NCBI GenBank assembly: GCA_027449605.1
Contig: DAIDLH010000092.1
Coordinates: 1-63,617 of the forward strand
DNA length: 63,617 bases
Direction of reading: 5' to 3'
From: Candidatus Muproteobacteria bacterium
GTDB taxonomy: Bacteria; Pseudomonadota; Gammaproteobacteria; Acidiferrobacterales; Sulfurifustaceae
In this document: positions 38,288 through 46,975 of the stretch, piece by piece
Position numbering within the stretch: position 1 is the stretch's first letter
Layout: each line of letters opens with the position of its first letter
Notes under the pieces: model-generated
The model's input: only the letters and a program-made list of their open reading frames with translations
Databases searched by the model: none
What the model was told of the DNA's origin: nothing
Program-made: the position numbers and the translations under genes

Positions 38288-38875
38288 ATGAATATCGTCA
38301 AATCGATGCTGACGAGTCTTGTGCTGGCGCTGGTCGCCGGTCTCGCACCGGCCGGCGGCGCCGAAGCCGCCGCGCCGGCGCCGATCGATCCGGCGCTGCG
38401 TCTGCTGGTGAAAAAGGCGGCGCAGGAAACCGACAGCTTCCACGACCGTTTCGACGGCGAAGTCTGGCTCGCGGACATGTCGCGCCGGCTTTCGTCGCGC
38501 GTGCCCGAGGCGGGTTACCGCGTGGAGCTGCTGAAGAACGTGCACTACGAAGCGAGCCGCGCCGGTCTCTCGCCCGAGGTGGTGCTGTCGGTGATCGACG
38601 TGGAAAGCAATTTCAACCAGTACGCAATTTCGTCCGCCGGGGCGCGCGGCCTGATGCAGGTCATGCCGTTCTGGCTGAAGGAGATCGGCCGGCCCGGCGA
38701 CAGTCTGTTCCGCCTCCAGACCAACCTGCGGCTCGGCTGCACGATACTCAAATATTATCTCGACAAGGAAAAGGGCAACCTGTACGCCGCGCTCAAGCGC
38801 TACAACGGCACCCGCGAGCGCGACTATTCGCTCAAGGTGGACAAGGCGCTGCGCACGCGCTGGTTCCGGCAATAG
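38288..38875 (+). CDS. Lytic transglycosylase (SLT domain)
   Basis: The 195-residue protein has a signal peptide (about 8-27, LVAGLAPAGGAEA) and an SLT lysozyme-like domain: VVLSVIDVESNFNQYAISSAGARGLMQVMPFW with the catalytic glutamate in DVESN, and later LYAALKRYNGT. It cleaves peptidoglycan glycan strands with 1,6-anhydro ring formation. The start at 38288 directly leads the signal; an upstream in-frame ATG at 38228 is less likely. It is divergent from relA. Confidence 0.87.
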   Translation: MNIVKSMLTSLVLALVAGLAPAGGAEAAAPAPIDPALRLLVKKAAQETDSFHDRFDGEVWLADMSRRLSSRVPEAGYRVELLKNVHYEASRAGLSPEVVLSVIDVESNFNQYAISSAGARGLMQVMPFWLKEIGRPGDSLFRLQTNLRLGCTILKYYLDKEKGNLYAALKRYNGTRERDYSLKVDKALRTRWFRQ

Positions 38876-39014
38876 CTAGGGAACTTCTGATTAGGTCTCC
38901 CGTTCGCCCTGAGCATGTCGAAGGGTGAACGGGATATGCTGTAAATAACAGGTGATTCGTCCGCCCGTGGTTCGACAGGCTCACCACGAGCGGACTTAAT
39001 CAGAGCTTCCCTAA
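38876..39014. mobile_element. 131-bp MITE, copy 2 (CTAG/CTAA flanks)
   Basis: The core 38880-39010 is the same length as copy 1, with ends GGAACTTCTGATTAGGTC and GACTTAATCAGAGCTTCC and the same inner hairpins. The flanks are CTAG (38876-38879) and CTAA (39011-39014). The right flank, read on the minus strand, contains the TAG stop of the acylphosphatase gene. The left flank begins one base after the transglycosylase stop. Confidence 0.8.
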
Positions 39015-39283
39015 CCGCGGACGGTAAAATCGCCGAAGGACTGCGGCGGCGTCTCCGAGGCCTGCACCTGCTCGACCCGCGCCCGCGGCGGTCCCTGCCA
39101 CAGCCACTGTTCCAGTTCCTTGAGTCTGGCTTCCTCGCCGCAGGCGAGCAGCTCCACGCTGCCGTCGGCAAGATTGCGCACCCAGCCGGTCAGGCCCAGG
39201 CGGCGCGCGGCGGCTTCGGTCGCAGCGCGGAAGAACACGCCCTGCACCCGTCCGGACACCCGGAAACGCCGGCAACGGTTCAT
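39011..39283 (-). CDS. acyP: Acylphosphatase
   Basis: The 90-residue enzyme hydrolyses acyl phosphates. It has the conserved [12 protein letters not shown] (catalytic arginine) and [15 protein letters not shown] (catalytic asparagine), at the usual distance. Start ATG at 39283 is preceded by an AT-rich stretch that belongs to an inverted-repeat element, so its promoter may lie within or beyond that repeat. The stop codon is supplied by the MITE flank. Confidence 0.9.
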   Translation of the reverse strand: MNRCRRFRVSGRVQGVFFRAATEAAARRLGLTGWVRNLADGSVELLACGEEARLKELEQWLWQGPPRARVEQVQASETPPQSFGDFTVRG

Positions 39284-39294
39284 AAGATAATATT

Positions 39295-39386
39295 CACCGC
39301 AAAGACGCAAAGAGCGCGAAGAAAAGCGAACATGAATTGATATTCAATCTTTATCAGTCTTTGCGTCCTTTGCGCCTCTGCGGTAA
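39295..39386. repeat. Inverted repeat CACCGCAAAGACGCAAAG, copy 2
   Basis: CACCGCAAAGACGCAAAGAGCGC (39296-39318) pairs with GTCTTTGCGTCCTTTGCGCC (39357-39376). It is related to copy 1 at 24283. It lies between the acylphosphatase start and the thioredoxin-like gene's end. Confidence 0.75.
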
Positions 39387-39389
39387 AAA

Positions 39390-39899
39390 TTATTTTTTAG
39401 GTGCTTTGGGGCTCTGCTTTTCGAGGCGCCGCAGAATATCCTCGGCCTGGGCCTGCGTCACCGGACCGATGCGCTGAGTCATGAATTTCCCGTCGGGAGA
39501 AAAAAAGTAATACGTCGGCGTGCCGATGAACATCGCGCCGCTGAGCCGGCTCGGATCGTCCGGATCGCCAAGCAGGTTCGGAAAGTTGAGGCTCTGGTCG
39601 TTGACGAAGGCGCGCGCCTTGTCGCGTCCGGCCTGGCCGTCGATGGACAGCCCCAGCACCGTGGCGTCGGTCTTGCGGTGCTCGTCGTGGAAGAACGTCA
39701 TGTGATAAATATCGCGCCGGCAGATCGGACAGTCGGCGGACCAGACCGTGACGATGGTCCACTTCCCCTGGCCGATGAATTCATTGACGTTGCGGTCCTT
39801 GCCGTCCATGTCTTCCAGCCGGATATCCGGGCCGGCCGCCAGGACCAGCCCCGGCGTCATCAGCAACAATACGGCAAACAGCCTGATTCGATGCAGCAC
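39390..39899 (-). CDS. TlpA-like thioredoxin-fold exported protein
   Basis: The start GTG at 39899 follows GGAGG by five bases and leads a signal peptide (LHRIRLFAVLLLMTPGLVLAA). The 169-residue product has a thioredoxin fold with redox motif CPIC (WSADCPICRRDIYHM), a LGLSIDG region and the cis-proline segment GTPTYYFF. It likely reduces or oxidises thiols in the periplasm, perhaps in cytochrome c maturation. Partners are not evident here. Confidence 0.82.
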   Translation of the reverse strand: MLHRIRLFAVLLLMTPGLVLAAGPDIRLEDMDGKDRNVNEFIGQGKWTIVTVWSADCPICRRDIYHMTFFHDEHRKTDATVLGLSIDGQAGRDKARAFVNDQSLNFPNLLGDPDDPSRLSGAMFIGTPTYYFFSPDGKFMTQRIGPVTQAQAEDILRRLEKQSPKAPKK

Positions 39900-39994
39900 G
39901 TCAACCTCCGTTCGCAAATCATGAATGAGCGCGCGGATGCATTCCCGCCGCGCCAACCTTATAATCCCTCCGCGTATCCGGCTTGGAGTCCGCC

Positions 39995-41401
39995 ATGAGC
40001 AAAAAATTCCGTACCGAAAAAGATTCGCTGGGCGAGTACCCGGTCCCGCTCGACGCCTGGTACGGCATACAGACGGCGCGGGCGGTGGAAAACTTCCCGA
40101 TTTCCGACCGGCGGCCGGACCGTGATTTCATCGTCGCCCATGCCCGCATCAAGCGCGCCGCGGCGGTGGTCAACGAATCGGCCGGCGCCCTCGAACCGCG
40201 GCTGGCGAACGCCATCATCAAGGCGGCGGACACGCTGATCGCGGGCAAGCATCTCGATGAATTCGTCGTCGATCGGTTCCAGGCCGGCGCCGGCACCTCG
40301 CACAACATGAACACCAACGAGGTGATCGCCAACCTCGCGAACGTGGCGCTCGGCGGCAAAAGGGGCGATTACCAACCGGTGCATCCCAACGACCACGTGA
40401 ACATGGGTCAGAGCACCAACGATACCATTCCCACGGCGATCCGTCTCGCCGCGCTGGCCAAGCTGCCGCGGCTGCTCGCCGCGGTGAACGGCATGGCCGA
40501 CGAATTCGAGGCCGTCGCGCGCCGCGAGACGAATACCGTCAAGAGCGGACGCACGCACCTGCAGGACGCGGTGCCGACGACGATCGGACGCGAGTTCGCC
40601 GCCTACGCCTGGATTCTGCGCCGCGGCGCGCATCAGCTGCGCGCAACCCTTCCGCTGCTGTGCGAGATCGGACTCGGCGGCTCGGCCGCCGGCACCGGGC
40701 TCAATACCGTTCCGGATTACGCGGCGCACGTCGCCGAGGAACTGGCGCGGCTCAGCGGCGAACCGATTCGCGCCGCCGACGATCTCGCCGCGCAGATGCA
40801 GTCGATGCACGACCTGCTGCAGCTCTCGGGCGCGATCCGCGCGCTGACGCTGGAACTGACGCGCATCGCCAACGACCTGCGCCTGCTGGCCTCGGGCCCG
40901 CGCACCGGCTTCGGCGAAATCGAACTGCCGGCGGTACAGCCGGGCTCCTCGATCATGCCGGGCAAGGTCAATCCGGTCATGTTCGAAATGCTGAACCAGG
41001 CGTGTTACCAGGTGCTCGGGCAGGATCACGCCGTGGCGCTGATGACCCAGGCGGGGCAGCTCGAGCTCAACGTCATGATGCCGGCGCTCGGCTCGGCGCT
41101 GTTCGACGCCATGGACTGGCTCACCAACGCCGTCAGCGCCGCGACCGAAAAAGGCCTGCGCGGCCTCAAGGTCCGCCGCGAGCGCTGCCGCGAGCTGGCG
41201 CACACCAGCGTCGGGCTCGCCACGCTGCTCAACACCTCCATCGGCTACGCCGCCGCGGCCGAGGTGGCCAAGGAATCCGAACGCAGCGGGCGGCCGGTGC
41301 GCGACGTGGTCGCGGAAAAAGGCCTGATGAGCACCGAGGAGTTCGACCGTCTCGTCGAACGCGCCGCCATCGACGGCAACGTCGCTCCTCCCCGTCGCTA
41401 G
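39995..41401 (+). CDS. aspA: Aspartase/fumarase superfamily lyase, aspartase-like
   Basis: The 468-residue protein has the superfamily signature GSSIMPGKVNPV with the mobile SS loop, NDHVNMGQSTNDTIPTA and GRTHLQDAVPTT. The opening LGEYPVPLDAWYGIQTARAVENF and AGTSHNMNTNEV are nearer aspartase than class II fumarase. It would release ammonia from aspartate to give fumarate. Confidence in the substrate is moderate, since related lyases differ by few residues. GGAG before the ATG at 39995 favours this start over one four codons earlier. Confidence 0.8.
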   Translation: MSKKFRTEKDSLGEYPVPLDAWYGIQTARAVENFPISDRRPDRDFIVAHARIKRAAAVVNESAGALEPRLANAIIKAADTLIAGKHLDEFVVDRFQAGAGTSHNMNTNEVIANLANVALGGKRGDYQPVHPNDHVNMGQSTNDTIPTAIRLAALAKLPRLLAAVNGMADEFEAVARRETNTVKSGRTHLQDAVPTTIGREFAAYAWILRRGAHQLRATLPLLCEIGLGGSAAGTGLNTVPDYAAHVAEELARLSGEPIRAADDLAAQMQSMHDLLQLSGAIRALTLELTRIANDLRLLASGPRTGFGEIELPAVQPGSSIMPGKVNPVMFEMLNQACYQVLGQDHAVALMTQAGQLELNVMMPALGSALFDAMDWLTNAVSAATEKGLRGLKVRRERCRELAHTSVGLATLLNTSIGYAAAAEVAKESERSGRPVRDVVAEKGLMSTEEFDRLVERAAIDGNVAPPRR

Positions 41402-41528
41402 CTCGGCCCGGTTCAATCCATCCGGATGCAGCAGCTGCCGCGCAGGGCGTCGGCGACTGGAAATTGTGAACCTCCGGACCGGGGTCTACACTTTACGTAC
41501 AACACCAATAAGTTTCAGTGAGTTTTGA

Positions 41529-43160
41529 ATGACCCTGGTCCTGTCCGTACCGAGCCTGTCCGCGCGCAATCCCGGCGACATGGAGTTGCAGCCGCCGAAG
41601 GTGAAAAAATGGATCGAGGACCTGCCGCTGCTCAACATCGCCGAGACCAGCCGCAAGCTGCTCTCGACCCTGTCGATCCATAACCGCGTCGAATTCGACG
41701 ATGCACTCCGCCTGCAACTGCTGGAGCTGTTCCGTTACCCGGTCAACGAGATATCGCTCGAGCTCGCCAAACAATACATCGGCCAGCCGCTGCCGCTGCC
41801 GGAAAAATACAAGGCCGTCGCCGAACAGAACCGCCAGCTGCAGCTGGAAATGGCCAACGGCTACAAGCGCCTGGTGCTGAACCGCGCCGACAAGCCCGGC
41901 GACAACAAGGAACTGGCGCTGACCGCGGTCACGGTCCAGCGCGCCATCCGCTGCCTTACCGACGTGCTGGCGGTTTCGTACCAGACCTACTCGCCTTATC
42001 CGCCGGAAACCTGGAAGGAAATCCACGCGCTGCACGCGCACGCGGAAAAACTGAAGCTCGACGAGATGGAAATCGAGGATCCGCTGAACAAGGCGCTGCC
42101 CCGGAGCAGCGTCAACCACGCGTACAAGCAGGCGTTGTTGCTGGATTTCAGCGACCCCTATCACCTGCCTCCGCGCATGGTCGACCGGGTGCATCATTAT
42201 CTGGACCGCTGGGCTTCGCTCGCGCAACTGTCCGATGTCGCGCCGACGTACAACCCCACCTGCCAGTTCCTGATCGACCGGGAACAGGACCGCGCCGGCG
42301 TCGTCTATTCGGCGGATGCCGCGTCGAACAGGCACATGCCCTCCTACCGGCTGCTCAATACCGTGGAACTGGCGCGCCTCGCGCACACGCAACTGACGCT
42401 GTTCAAGAACGGACAACCGCCGCCGCCCGAGGGTTTGCGGGAAAACTTTTTCCAGGAAAGCGGCCAGGAACTCTTCAAGCGCATCATCGGCGCCTGGGGC
42501 GTCAATCCGCAACGCAACTTTCGCCGCAGTCACCGCGACGGCCATCAGGTGGACATCGCCGTCGGCCTGGACGCCATCAACTACTGGATCAACGGCGGGA
42601 AAAAATTCGTCGTCAGTTCCAATTTCGTCGGCCCGATGCCGCAACGCACGCAGCTCGGGATTGACGACAAAAAGCCGGCCGTGGCGCGCATGGCCGAACG
42701 GGAATATTCGACCTGGGACGTCGCCGACGAAAGCGCCGGCGGACTGGCCTTGTCCAAGAACGGCCAGATCCGCGTGCCGGTCCACGTCGGCGATCTGGTG
42801 ATCACCCGCCCGCCCGGCATCGGCAGCGCCTGGGGCGTGGGCGTGATCCGCTGGGTGAAAAGCCCCGGCTCGTCGAGCGTCGAGATCGGCATCCAGCATC
42901 TGGCGCCGGGCGCCGAACCCGCGGTGATCAAGACCGTATCGGAAAAGAAAATCGAGAGCGATTTTCTTCCGGCGCTGTTGTTGCCGGAAATCAAACCGCT
43001 CAAGCAGCCGCAGACCCTGATCGTTCAGCGCGGCATCTGCAAGCCGGGCGTGGAGATATTCATGGACAACGGCTACCGTTTACACCGGATCGCGCCGACC
43101 AGGATCATCGAGGCCAGCCACTCGTTCGAGCAATTCAGCTTCGATATCCTGAATACCTAG
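41529..43160 (+). CDS. Conserved 543-residue protein of unknown role
   Basis: The N-terminal half is helical (LQPPKVKKWIEDLPLLNIAETSRKLL, then VEFDDALRLQLLELFRYPVNEISLELAKQYI). The C-terminal half is more beta-rich (LVITRPPGIGSAWGVGVIRWV, IGIQHLAPG). This is a widespread gammaproteobacterial family sometimes linked by annotation to PilZ or chaperone functions. I do not see a clear PilZ RxxxR-D/NxSxxG motif and so do not assign one. No signal peptide or membrane segment is seen. A promoter-like AT-rich stretch lies before the ATG. Confidence 0.6.
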   Translation: MTLVLSVPSLSARNPGDMELQPPKVKKWIEDLPLLNIAETSRKLLSTLSIHNRVEFDDALRLQLLELFRYPVNEISLELAKQYIGQPLPLPEKYKAVAEQNRQLQLEMANGYKRLVLNRADKPGDNKELALTAVTVQRAIRCLTDVLAVSYQTYSPYPPETWKEIHALHAHAEKLKLDEMEIEDPLNKALPRSSVNHAYKQALLLDFSDPYHLPPRMVDRVHHYLDRWASLAQLSDVAPTYNPTCQFLIDREQDRAGVVYSADAASNRHMPSYRLLNTVELARLAHTQLTLFKNGQPPPPEGLRENFFQESGQELFKRIIGAWGVNPQRNFRRSHRDGHQVDIAVGLDAINYWINGGKKFVVSSNFVGPMPQRTQLGIDDKKPAVARMAEREYSTWDVADESAGGLALSKNGQIRVPVHVGDLVITRPPGIGSAWGVGVIRWVKSPGSSSVEIGIQHLAPGAEPAVIKTVSEKKIESDFLPALLLPEIKPLKQPQTLIVQRGICKPGVEIFMDNGYRLHRIAPTRIIEASHSFEQFSFDILNT

Positions 43161-43186
43161 GGCGGACACGGGGGGAGACCCGTGTT

Positions 43187-43411
43187 ATGCTTATTGATGA
43201 ATTTGACCAACAGGGTTTGCCTATGCCCAATGTCAACCGCAAACAAATTGCTCATCAGCTGATTGACCAGCTTCCCGATAACGCCACCTATGATGACATG
43301 ATGCGCGAGCTTTACGAGCGTCAGGCAATCGAACGCGGATTGGCCGACAGCGACGCTGGCCGTGGCGATGACGTAAAAACAGTGCGTGCCAAGTACGGCT
43401 TGCCTGAATGA
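43187..43411 (+). CDS. Antitoxin-like partner of ParE-type toxin
   Basis: The 74-residue acidic protein (NVNRKQIAHQLIDQLPDNATYDDMMRELYERQAIERGL) resembles small antitoxins with a helical, conditionally folded C-terminus that precede RelE/ParE genes. A GGGGGAG sequence supports the ATG at 43187; a second ATG at 43223 is possible. Its TGA overlaps the toxin ATG (ATGA), the usual coupling of type II modules. Confidence 0.75.
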   Translation: MLIDEFDQQGLPMPNVNRKQIAHQLIDQLPDNATYDDMMRELYERQAIERGLADSDAGRGDDVKTVRAKYGLPE

Positions 43412-43698
43412 GGGTCATCTGGACCCCCGAGGCGCAAGCCCATCTTGATGGCATCTACCAGTATATAGCCCGCGACACACCCTTCTATGCCCGGCAAACA
43501 GTCGATAAGCTCACACGGCGTTCCGAACAGCTGAACCGCCATCCCCGTTCCGGACGCCCGATACTCCAATACGAGGACGACAATCTGCGCGAGCTTATCG
43601 TCTACCCGTACCGACTGATCTATCGTCTCAAAGGCGACGACATTATTGATGTCATCGCCGTCTTCCACGGCGCGCAACAGTTGCCCGATTCACTGTAA
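43408..43698 (+). CDS. RelE/ParE-family toxin
   Basis: The 96-residue protein has the ParE/RelE fold features: VIWTPEAQAHLDGIYQYIARDTPFYAR, then LNRHPRSGRPILQYEDDNLRELIV, then YRLIYRLKGDDIIDVIAVFHGAQQLP. ParE toxins poison gyrase; RelE toxins cut mRNA on ribosomes. The 'RELxVxPYRLIYR' pattern is nearer ParE. It forms one unit with the preceding antitoxin-like gene. Confidence 0.85.
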   Translation: MRVIWTPEAQAHLDGIYQYIARDTPFYARQTVDKLTRRSEQLNRHPRSGRPILQYEDDNLRELIVYPYRLIYRLKGDDIIDVIAVFHGAQQLPDSL

Positions 43699-43725
43699 CC
43701 TTCTCCCGTTCATCTCGCATACCCG

Positions 43726-44580
43726 TCACGCCGGACGCTTCCGGCGCCAGCGGCGCACGGCCTGCGGACGCCGCCACTCGGGCAGGGTCGCCGTCACCAC
43801 CGCCCCCGCCAGAATGATGGTCCACGACAGATAAACCCAGATCAGAAACACCGGCAACGCCGCCACCGCCCCGTAGATCGCCTTGTAGTTCGCGAAGTGC
43901 GTCACGAAAAACGCGAAGCCGCGCTTGGCGATCTCGAACGCCACGGTGGCAATCAGGCTGCCGATCAGCCCGTGGCGCAGCCGCACGTGATAATTCGGCA
44001 CCACGACGTACAACGCCCAGAACGCCAGCCATTCGAACGTCACCGGCGCCGCCGCCAGCAAAAACACCTTCAGGTCGCCGAGCGGCGCGTTGCGCGCGAA
44101 CAGCGGCAGGGAAATGAGATACGAGGTGGAGGTCAGGCTGATGCCGATCAACATCGGTCCCAGCATCAGCAGCGCGCCGTAACCGAGATAACGGTGCAGG
44201 CGCTTGCGGGTGTGCGGCACGTGCCAGATGTCGTTGAACACCCGCTCGATCGTGGCCATGAGCATGAGCGAGGTGAGGAACAGAAACAGCAATCCCCAGA
44301 CGGTGAGCTTGCCCGCGTTGGCGGCGAACTTCTGCAGATAACGGCTGACCACCTCGCCCGAGGCCGGGACGAAATTGCCGTAGATGAATTCCTGCACCGT
44401 CGTCATCCACGATTCGAATATCTCGAAACGGGAAAAGATCGCGAACATGACCGCCGTGAGCGGCACCAGCGCCAGCAGCGTCGTGAACGACAACGCCCCG
44501 GCCACGCGCGTGCAACGGTCTTCGCGGAACCGTTGCACCACCCAGCGCAGCAGCCTAAAGCACGCCTGGAGAAAGTTCAT
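43726..44580 (-). CDS. YihY/BrkB-family inner-membrane protein
   Basis: The 284-residue protein has about six transmembrane segments and the family opening FREDRCTRVAGALSFTTLLALVPLTAVMF, followed by a short LPEWRRPQAVRRWRR tail that is cytoplasmic and basic. The family was once thought to be RNase BN; that assignment is withdrawn and its function is unclear (possibly transport). It is transcribed from a region that also carries repeat elements. Confidence 0.88.
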   Translation of the reverse strand: MNFLQACFRLLRWVVQRFREDRCTRVAGALSFTTLLALVPLTAVMFAIFSRFEIFESWMTTVQEFIYGNFVPASGEVVSRYLQKFAANAGKLTVWGLLFLFLTSLMLMATIERVFNDIWHVPHTRKRLHRYLGYGALLMLGPMLIGISLTSTSYLISLPLFARNAPLGDLKVFLLAAAPVTFEWLAFWALYVVVPNYHVRLRHGLIGSLIATVAFEIAKRGFAFFVTHFANYKAIYGAVAALPVFLIWVYLSWTIILAGAVVTATLPEWRRPQAVRRWRRKRPA

Positions 44581-44621
44581 GTCCCTATGTTAGTCGAATT
44601 ATGCCCGCCGGCACGGCCCTG

Positions 44622-44774
44622 CGATTTGCGCCTTTGCAGTGAAAATTATCAGAACCTATCTCAAAATATATGTAGGGTGGGCAACGCCCACCGTCGGACA
44701 GCCGGCGAAGTCGTGATGGTGGGCGATGCCCACCCTACGAATAGAGGCCGGAGTATTTTTGAGATAGTTTCTAT
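44622..44774. mobile_element. 118-bp MITE, copy C, beside a partial inverted repeat
   Basis: The core 44653-44770 has ends AACCTATCTCAAAAT and, reversed, AAACTATCTCAAAAA, with interior pair GTAGGGTGGGCAACGCCCAC and GTGGGCGATGCCCACCCTAC. Its flanks are TCAG and CTAT, so the target duplication has decayed. Directly left, 44622-44650 holds half of the CACCGCAAAG repeat (GATTTGCGCCTTTGCAGTGAAAA). The MITE lies between the BrkB gene start and the ArsC-like gene and may contribute to transcription signals. Confidence 0.75.
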
Positions 44775-44814
44775 TCTATGGTTCATTCACGCTCAACCAA
44801 GTTCCGGAGGCCCG

Positions 44815-45162
44815 ATGTCCGTCACGATCTATCACAACCCCCGTTGCAGCAAATCGCGGCAGACGCTCACGCTGCTGGAAAAGCGTGGCATCGAACCGAA
44901 GATCATCGAATATCTCGTCACGCCGCCCACCGAAGCGGAACTCAAGCGGCTGCTGAAACTGCTCGGCCTTCAACCGCGCGAATTGCTGCGCACCAAGGAG
45001 GACGAATACAAACAGGCGAAGCTCGACCGGCCCGACGTCAGCGACGCGGAAATCCTGCGCGCGATGATCAAATACCCGCGCCTGATCGAACGGCCGATCG
45101 TGGTGTCCGGCAACAAGGCGGCGCTGGGACGGCCGCCGGAGAAAGTTCTGGAAATACTTTAA
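44815..45162 (+). CDS. arsC: ArsC/Spx-family glutaredoxin-like reductase
   Basis: The 115-residue protein has NPRCSKSRQTLTLLEKRGI with the catalytic cysteine, RTKEDEYKQ and IKYPRLIERPIVV, which match glutaredoxin-dependent arsenate reductase (arsC, E. coli plasmid R773 type) and its YfgD/YffB relatives. Arsenic genes are absent nearby, so a housekeeping YfgD-like role is equally possible. It lies upstream of and tail-to-tail with hda; E. coli yfgD is likewise beside hda. GGAGG precedes the ATG. Confidence 0.85.
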   Translation: MSVTIYHNPRCSKSRQTLTLLEKRGIEPKIIEYLVTPPTEAELKRLLKLLGLQPRELLRTKEDEYKQAKLDRPDVSDAEILRAMIKYPRLIERPIVVSGNKAALGRPPEKVLEIL

Positions 45163-45896
45163 GCGGCGCCGGTGTCTTCGCGACCCGTTTCTTCGAGGCG
45201 GCGCAGGAACGGAATCGTCACGCGCCGCTGCTGGCTGAGCGAGGCGCGGTCGATGCGCTCCAGCAGATCGAACAAGGAATGCATGTCGCGCGGATAACGG
45301 CTGAGGATGTACTGCACCACGTCTTCCGGCATGTCGAGTCCGCGGTTGCGCGCGCGCAGCCGCACCGCCTCGAGTTTCTCCGCATCGCCGAGCCCCTGCA
45401 AGGCGTAAACCGCGCCCCAGGCGAGCCGGCTGCTCAGGTCCGGCAGCCGCAGGCCGAGTCGCGCCGGCGGCGCCGTGGCGGCGCAAATCTGCAAACCGCC
45501 GCAGGCGCGCCGGCGTTCGGTCAGGCTGAACAGCGCCGCTTCCCATTCGGGCCGGCCGGCGATCCGCTCCACGTCATCGAGACAGACGAGCGCCGCCTGC
45601 TCGGCATCCTCCAGCAGCGACGGCGACAGCGCGGCGACTTCGGCTAGCGGCGCGTACAGCGGCGCCGCGCCCAGTTCCTGCGCCAGGCGGCAGGCGGCTT
45701 GCAGCAGATGCGACTTGCCGCAGCCATCCGCGCCCCAGAGAAACAGGATTTTATCCTCCGTCTTGGCGTCGCGGGCGGTCGCGGCCACGACCGCGGCGCG
45801 CAGACGTTCGAGCGCCTCGCGGTTCGGACCGGGCAGGAAATTGCTGAACGACGATCCGTCCTTGAGGCGCAGGTTGAGCGCGAGTTGCCGGCTCAT
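45159..45896 (-). CDS. hda: DnaA regulatory inactivator Hda
   Basis: The 245-residue protein is a DnaA-like AAA+ ATPase with a degenerate Walker A (LWGADGCGKSHLL) and Walker B VCLDDVERI. The N-terminal SRQLALNLRLKDGSSFSNFL is the clamp-binding segment (QLALNL) that ties Hda to the beta sliding clamp. There it stimulates DnaA-ATP hydrolysis after initiation. The start overlaps the perM stop. The neighbours (arsC/yfgD, perM, purMN) repeat the conserved gammaproteobacterial order. Confidence 0.92.
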   Translation of the reverse strand: MSRQLALNLRLKDGSSFSNFLPGPNREALERLRAAVVAATARDAKTEDKILFLWGADGCGKSHLLQAACRLAQELGAAPLYAPLAEVAALSPSLLEDAEQAALVCLDDVERIAGRPEWEAALFSLTERRRACGGLQICAATAPPARLGLRLPDLSSRLAWGAVYALQGLGDAEKLEAVRLRARNRGLDMPEDVVQYILSRYPRDMHSLFDLLERIDRASLSQQRRVTIPFLRRLEETGREDTGAA

Positions 45897-46975
45897 GGCG
45901 CGGGACGCACGCGGCGCCGGCGCTTCCCGACATGGCCGTCATCGTGGCCAACGTAGAATCGGTGCACGTGGCCCAGCCAGACCTTGAGCACCGCGGCCGC
46001 CGGCAGCGCCAGCAGCACGCCGGTGAATCCGAACAACCGCCCGCCCGCCATCACCGCGAAGATCACCGCGACCGGATGCAGGCCGATGCGATCCCCCACC
46101 AGCCGCGGCGTGAGCCACAGGCTCTCCAGCAGTTGTCCGGTGAGGAAAACACCGGCCACCCACAGCAGCGGCAGCCAATCGTGAAATTGCAAGTACGCCG
46201 CGAGCGCGGCGGAAACCAGTCCGCTGAGGAAACCGACATAAGGGATGAAACTCGCCAGGCCCGCGAGCACGCCGATCGGCAGCGCCAGGTTCAGACCCGC
46301 GAGCGTGAGCCCGACCGAGTAAACCGTGGCGAGCGCTAGCATGACCGTCAACTGGCCGCGCAGGAAACTGCCCAGCACCGCGTCGGTCTCACGCGCGAGT
46401 CCGGCCGCCCAGGCCTGACGCCGCCGCGGCAACAGCGCCAGCGTGCGCGCCAGCAATTGTTCCCAGTCGAGCAGCAGATAGAACGTCACCACCGGAATCA
46501 GCAGCAGGTTGACCATCCAGCCGATCACGCTCAGTCCCGAGCGGGTGACGTACAGGAACAGGTTGCTCGCCCAGTTGCCGACTTCGCGCCAGTGATCGAG
46601 CAGCGTCTGGCGCAGCGACGCCATGTCCAGGGCGAGATTCACTCCGAGCAGTTCCTGTATCCGGGGAACCGCGGTGTGCTGCAGCCAGTCGAGATAGCCC
46701 GGCACGTTGGCGACGAAGTTCACGATCTGCGCCTGCAAGAGCGGAACGATATAAATCAGCAGTCCAACCACGAGCAGCAAAAACAGCACGAACACCAGCG
46801 TGACCGCGAACGCGCGCGGCAGATGCCAGCGTACCAGCCGGTTGACCGCGGGATTGCCGAGATAGGCCAGCAGGCCGCCGACCAGAAACGGCGTGAGCAC
46901 CGGCGCGAGCAGATACAGCAGCCAGCCGCCGAGCGCGGCCAGGGCGATCGTCAGCAACGGGCGCGCGTCAGCCAC
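45893..46975 (-). CDS. perM: AI-2E family transporter (PerM-like)
   Basis: The 360-residue membrane protein has paired N-terminal helices, a central soluble-like section, and C-terminal helices including GVLAGLASFIPYVGFLSGLVSAALAAYL and LTPRLVGDRIGLHPVAVIFAVMAGGRLFG, both typical of the AI-2E/PerM family. Members export small molecules or antiport ions; for this branch the substrate is unknown. It overlaps hda and pgsA by a few bases on either side, so the three are one operon. Confidence 0.88.
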   Translation of the reverse strand: MADARPLLTIALAALGGWLLYLLAPVLTPFLVGGLLAYLGNPAVNRLVRWHLPRAFAVTLVFVLFLLLVVGLLIYIVPLLQAQIVNFVANVPGYLDWLQHTAVPRIQELLGVNLALDMASLRQTLLDHWREVGNWASNLFLYVTRSGLSVIGWMVNLLLIPVVTFYLLLDWEQLLARTLALLPRRRQAWAAGLARETDAVLGSFLRGQLTVMLALATVYSVGLTLAGLNLALPIGVLAGLASFIPYVGFLSGLVSAALAAYLQFHDWLPLLWVAGVFLTGQLLESLWLTPRLVGDRIGLHPVAVIFAVMAGGRLFGFTGVLLALPAAAVLKVWLGHVHRFYVGHDDGHVGKRRRRVRPAP

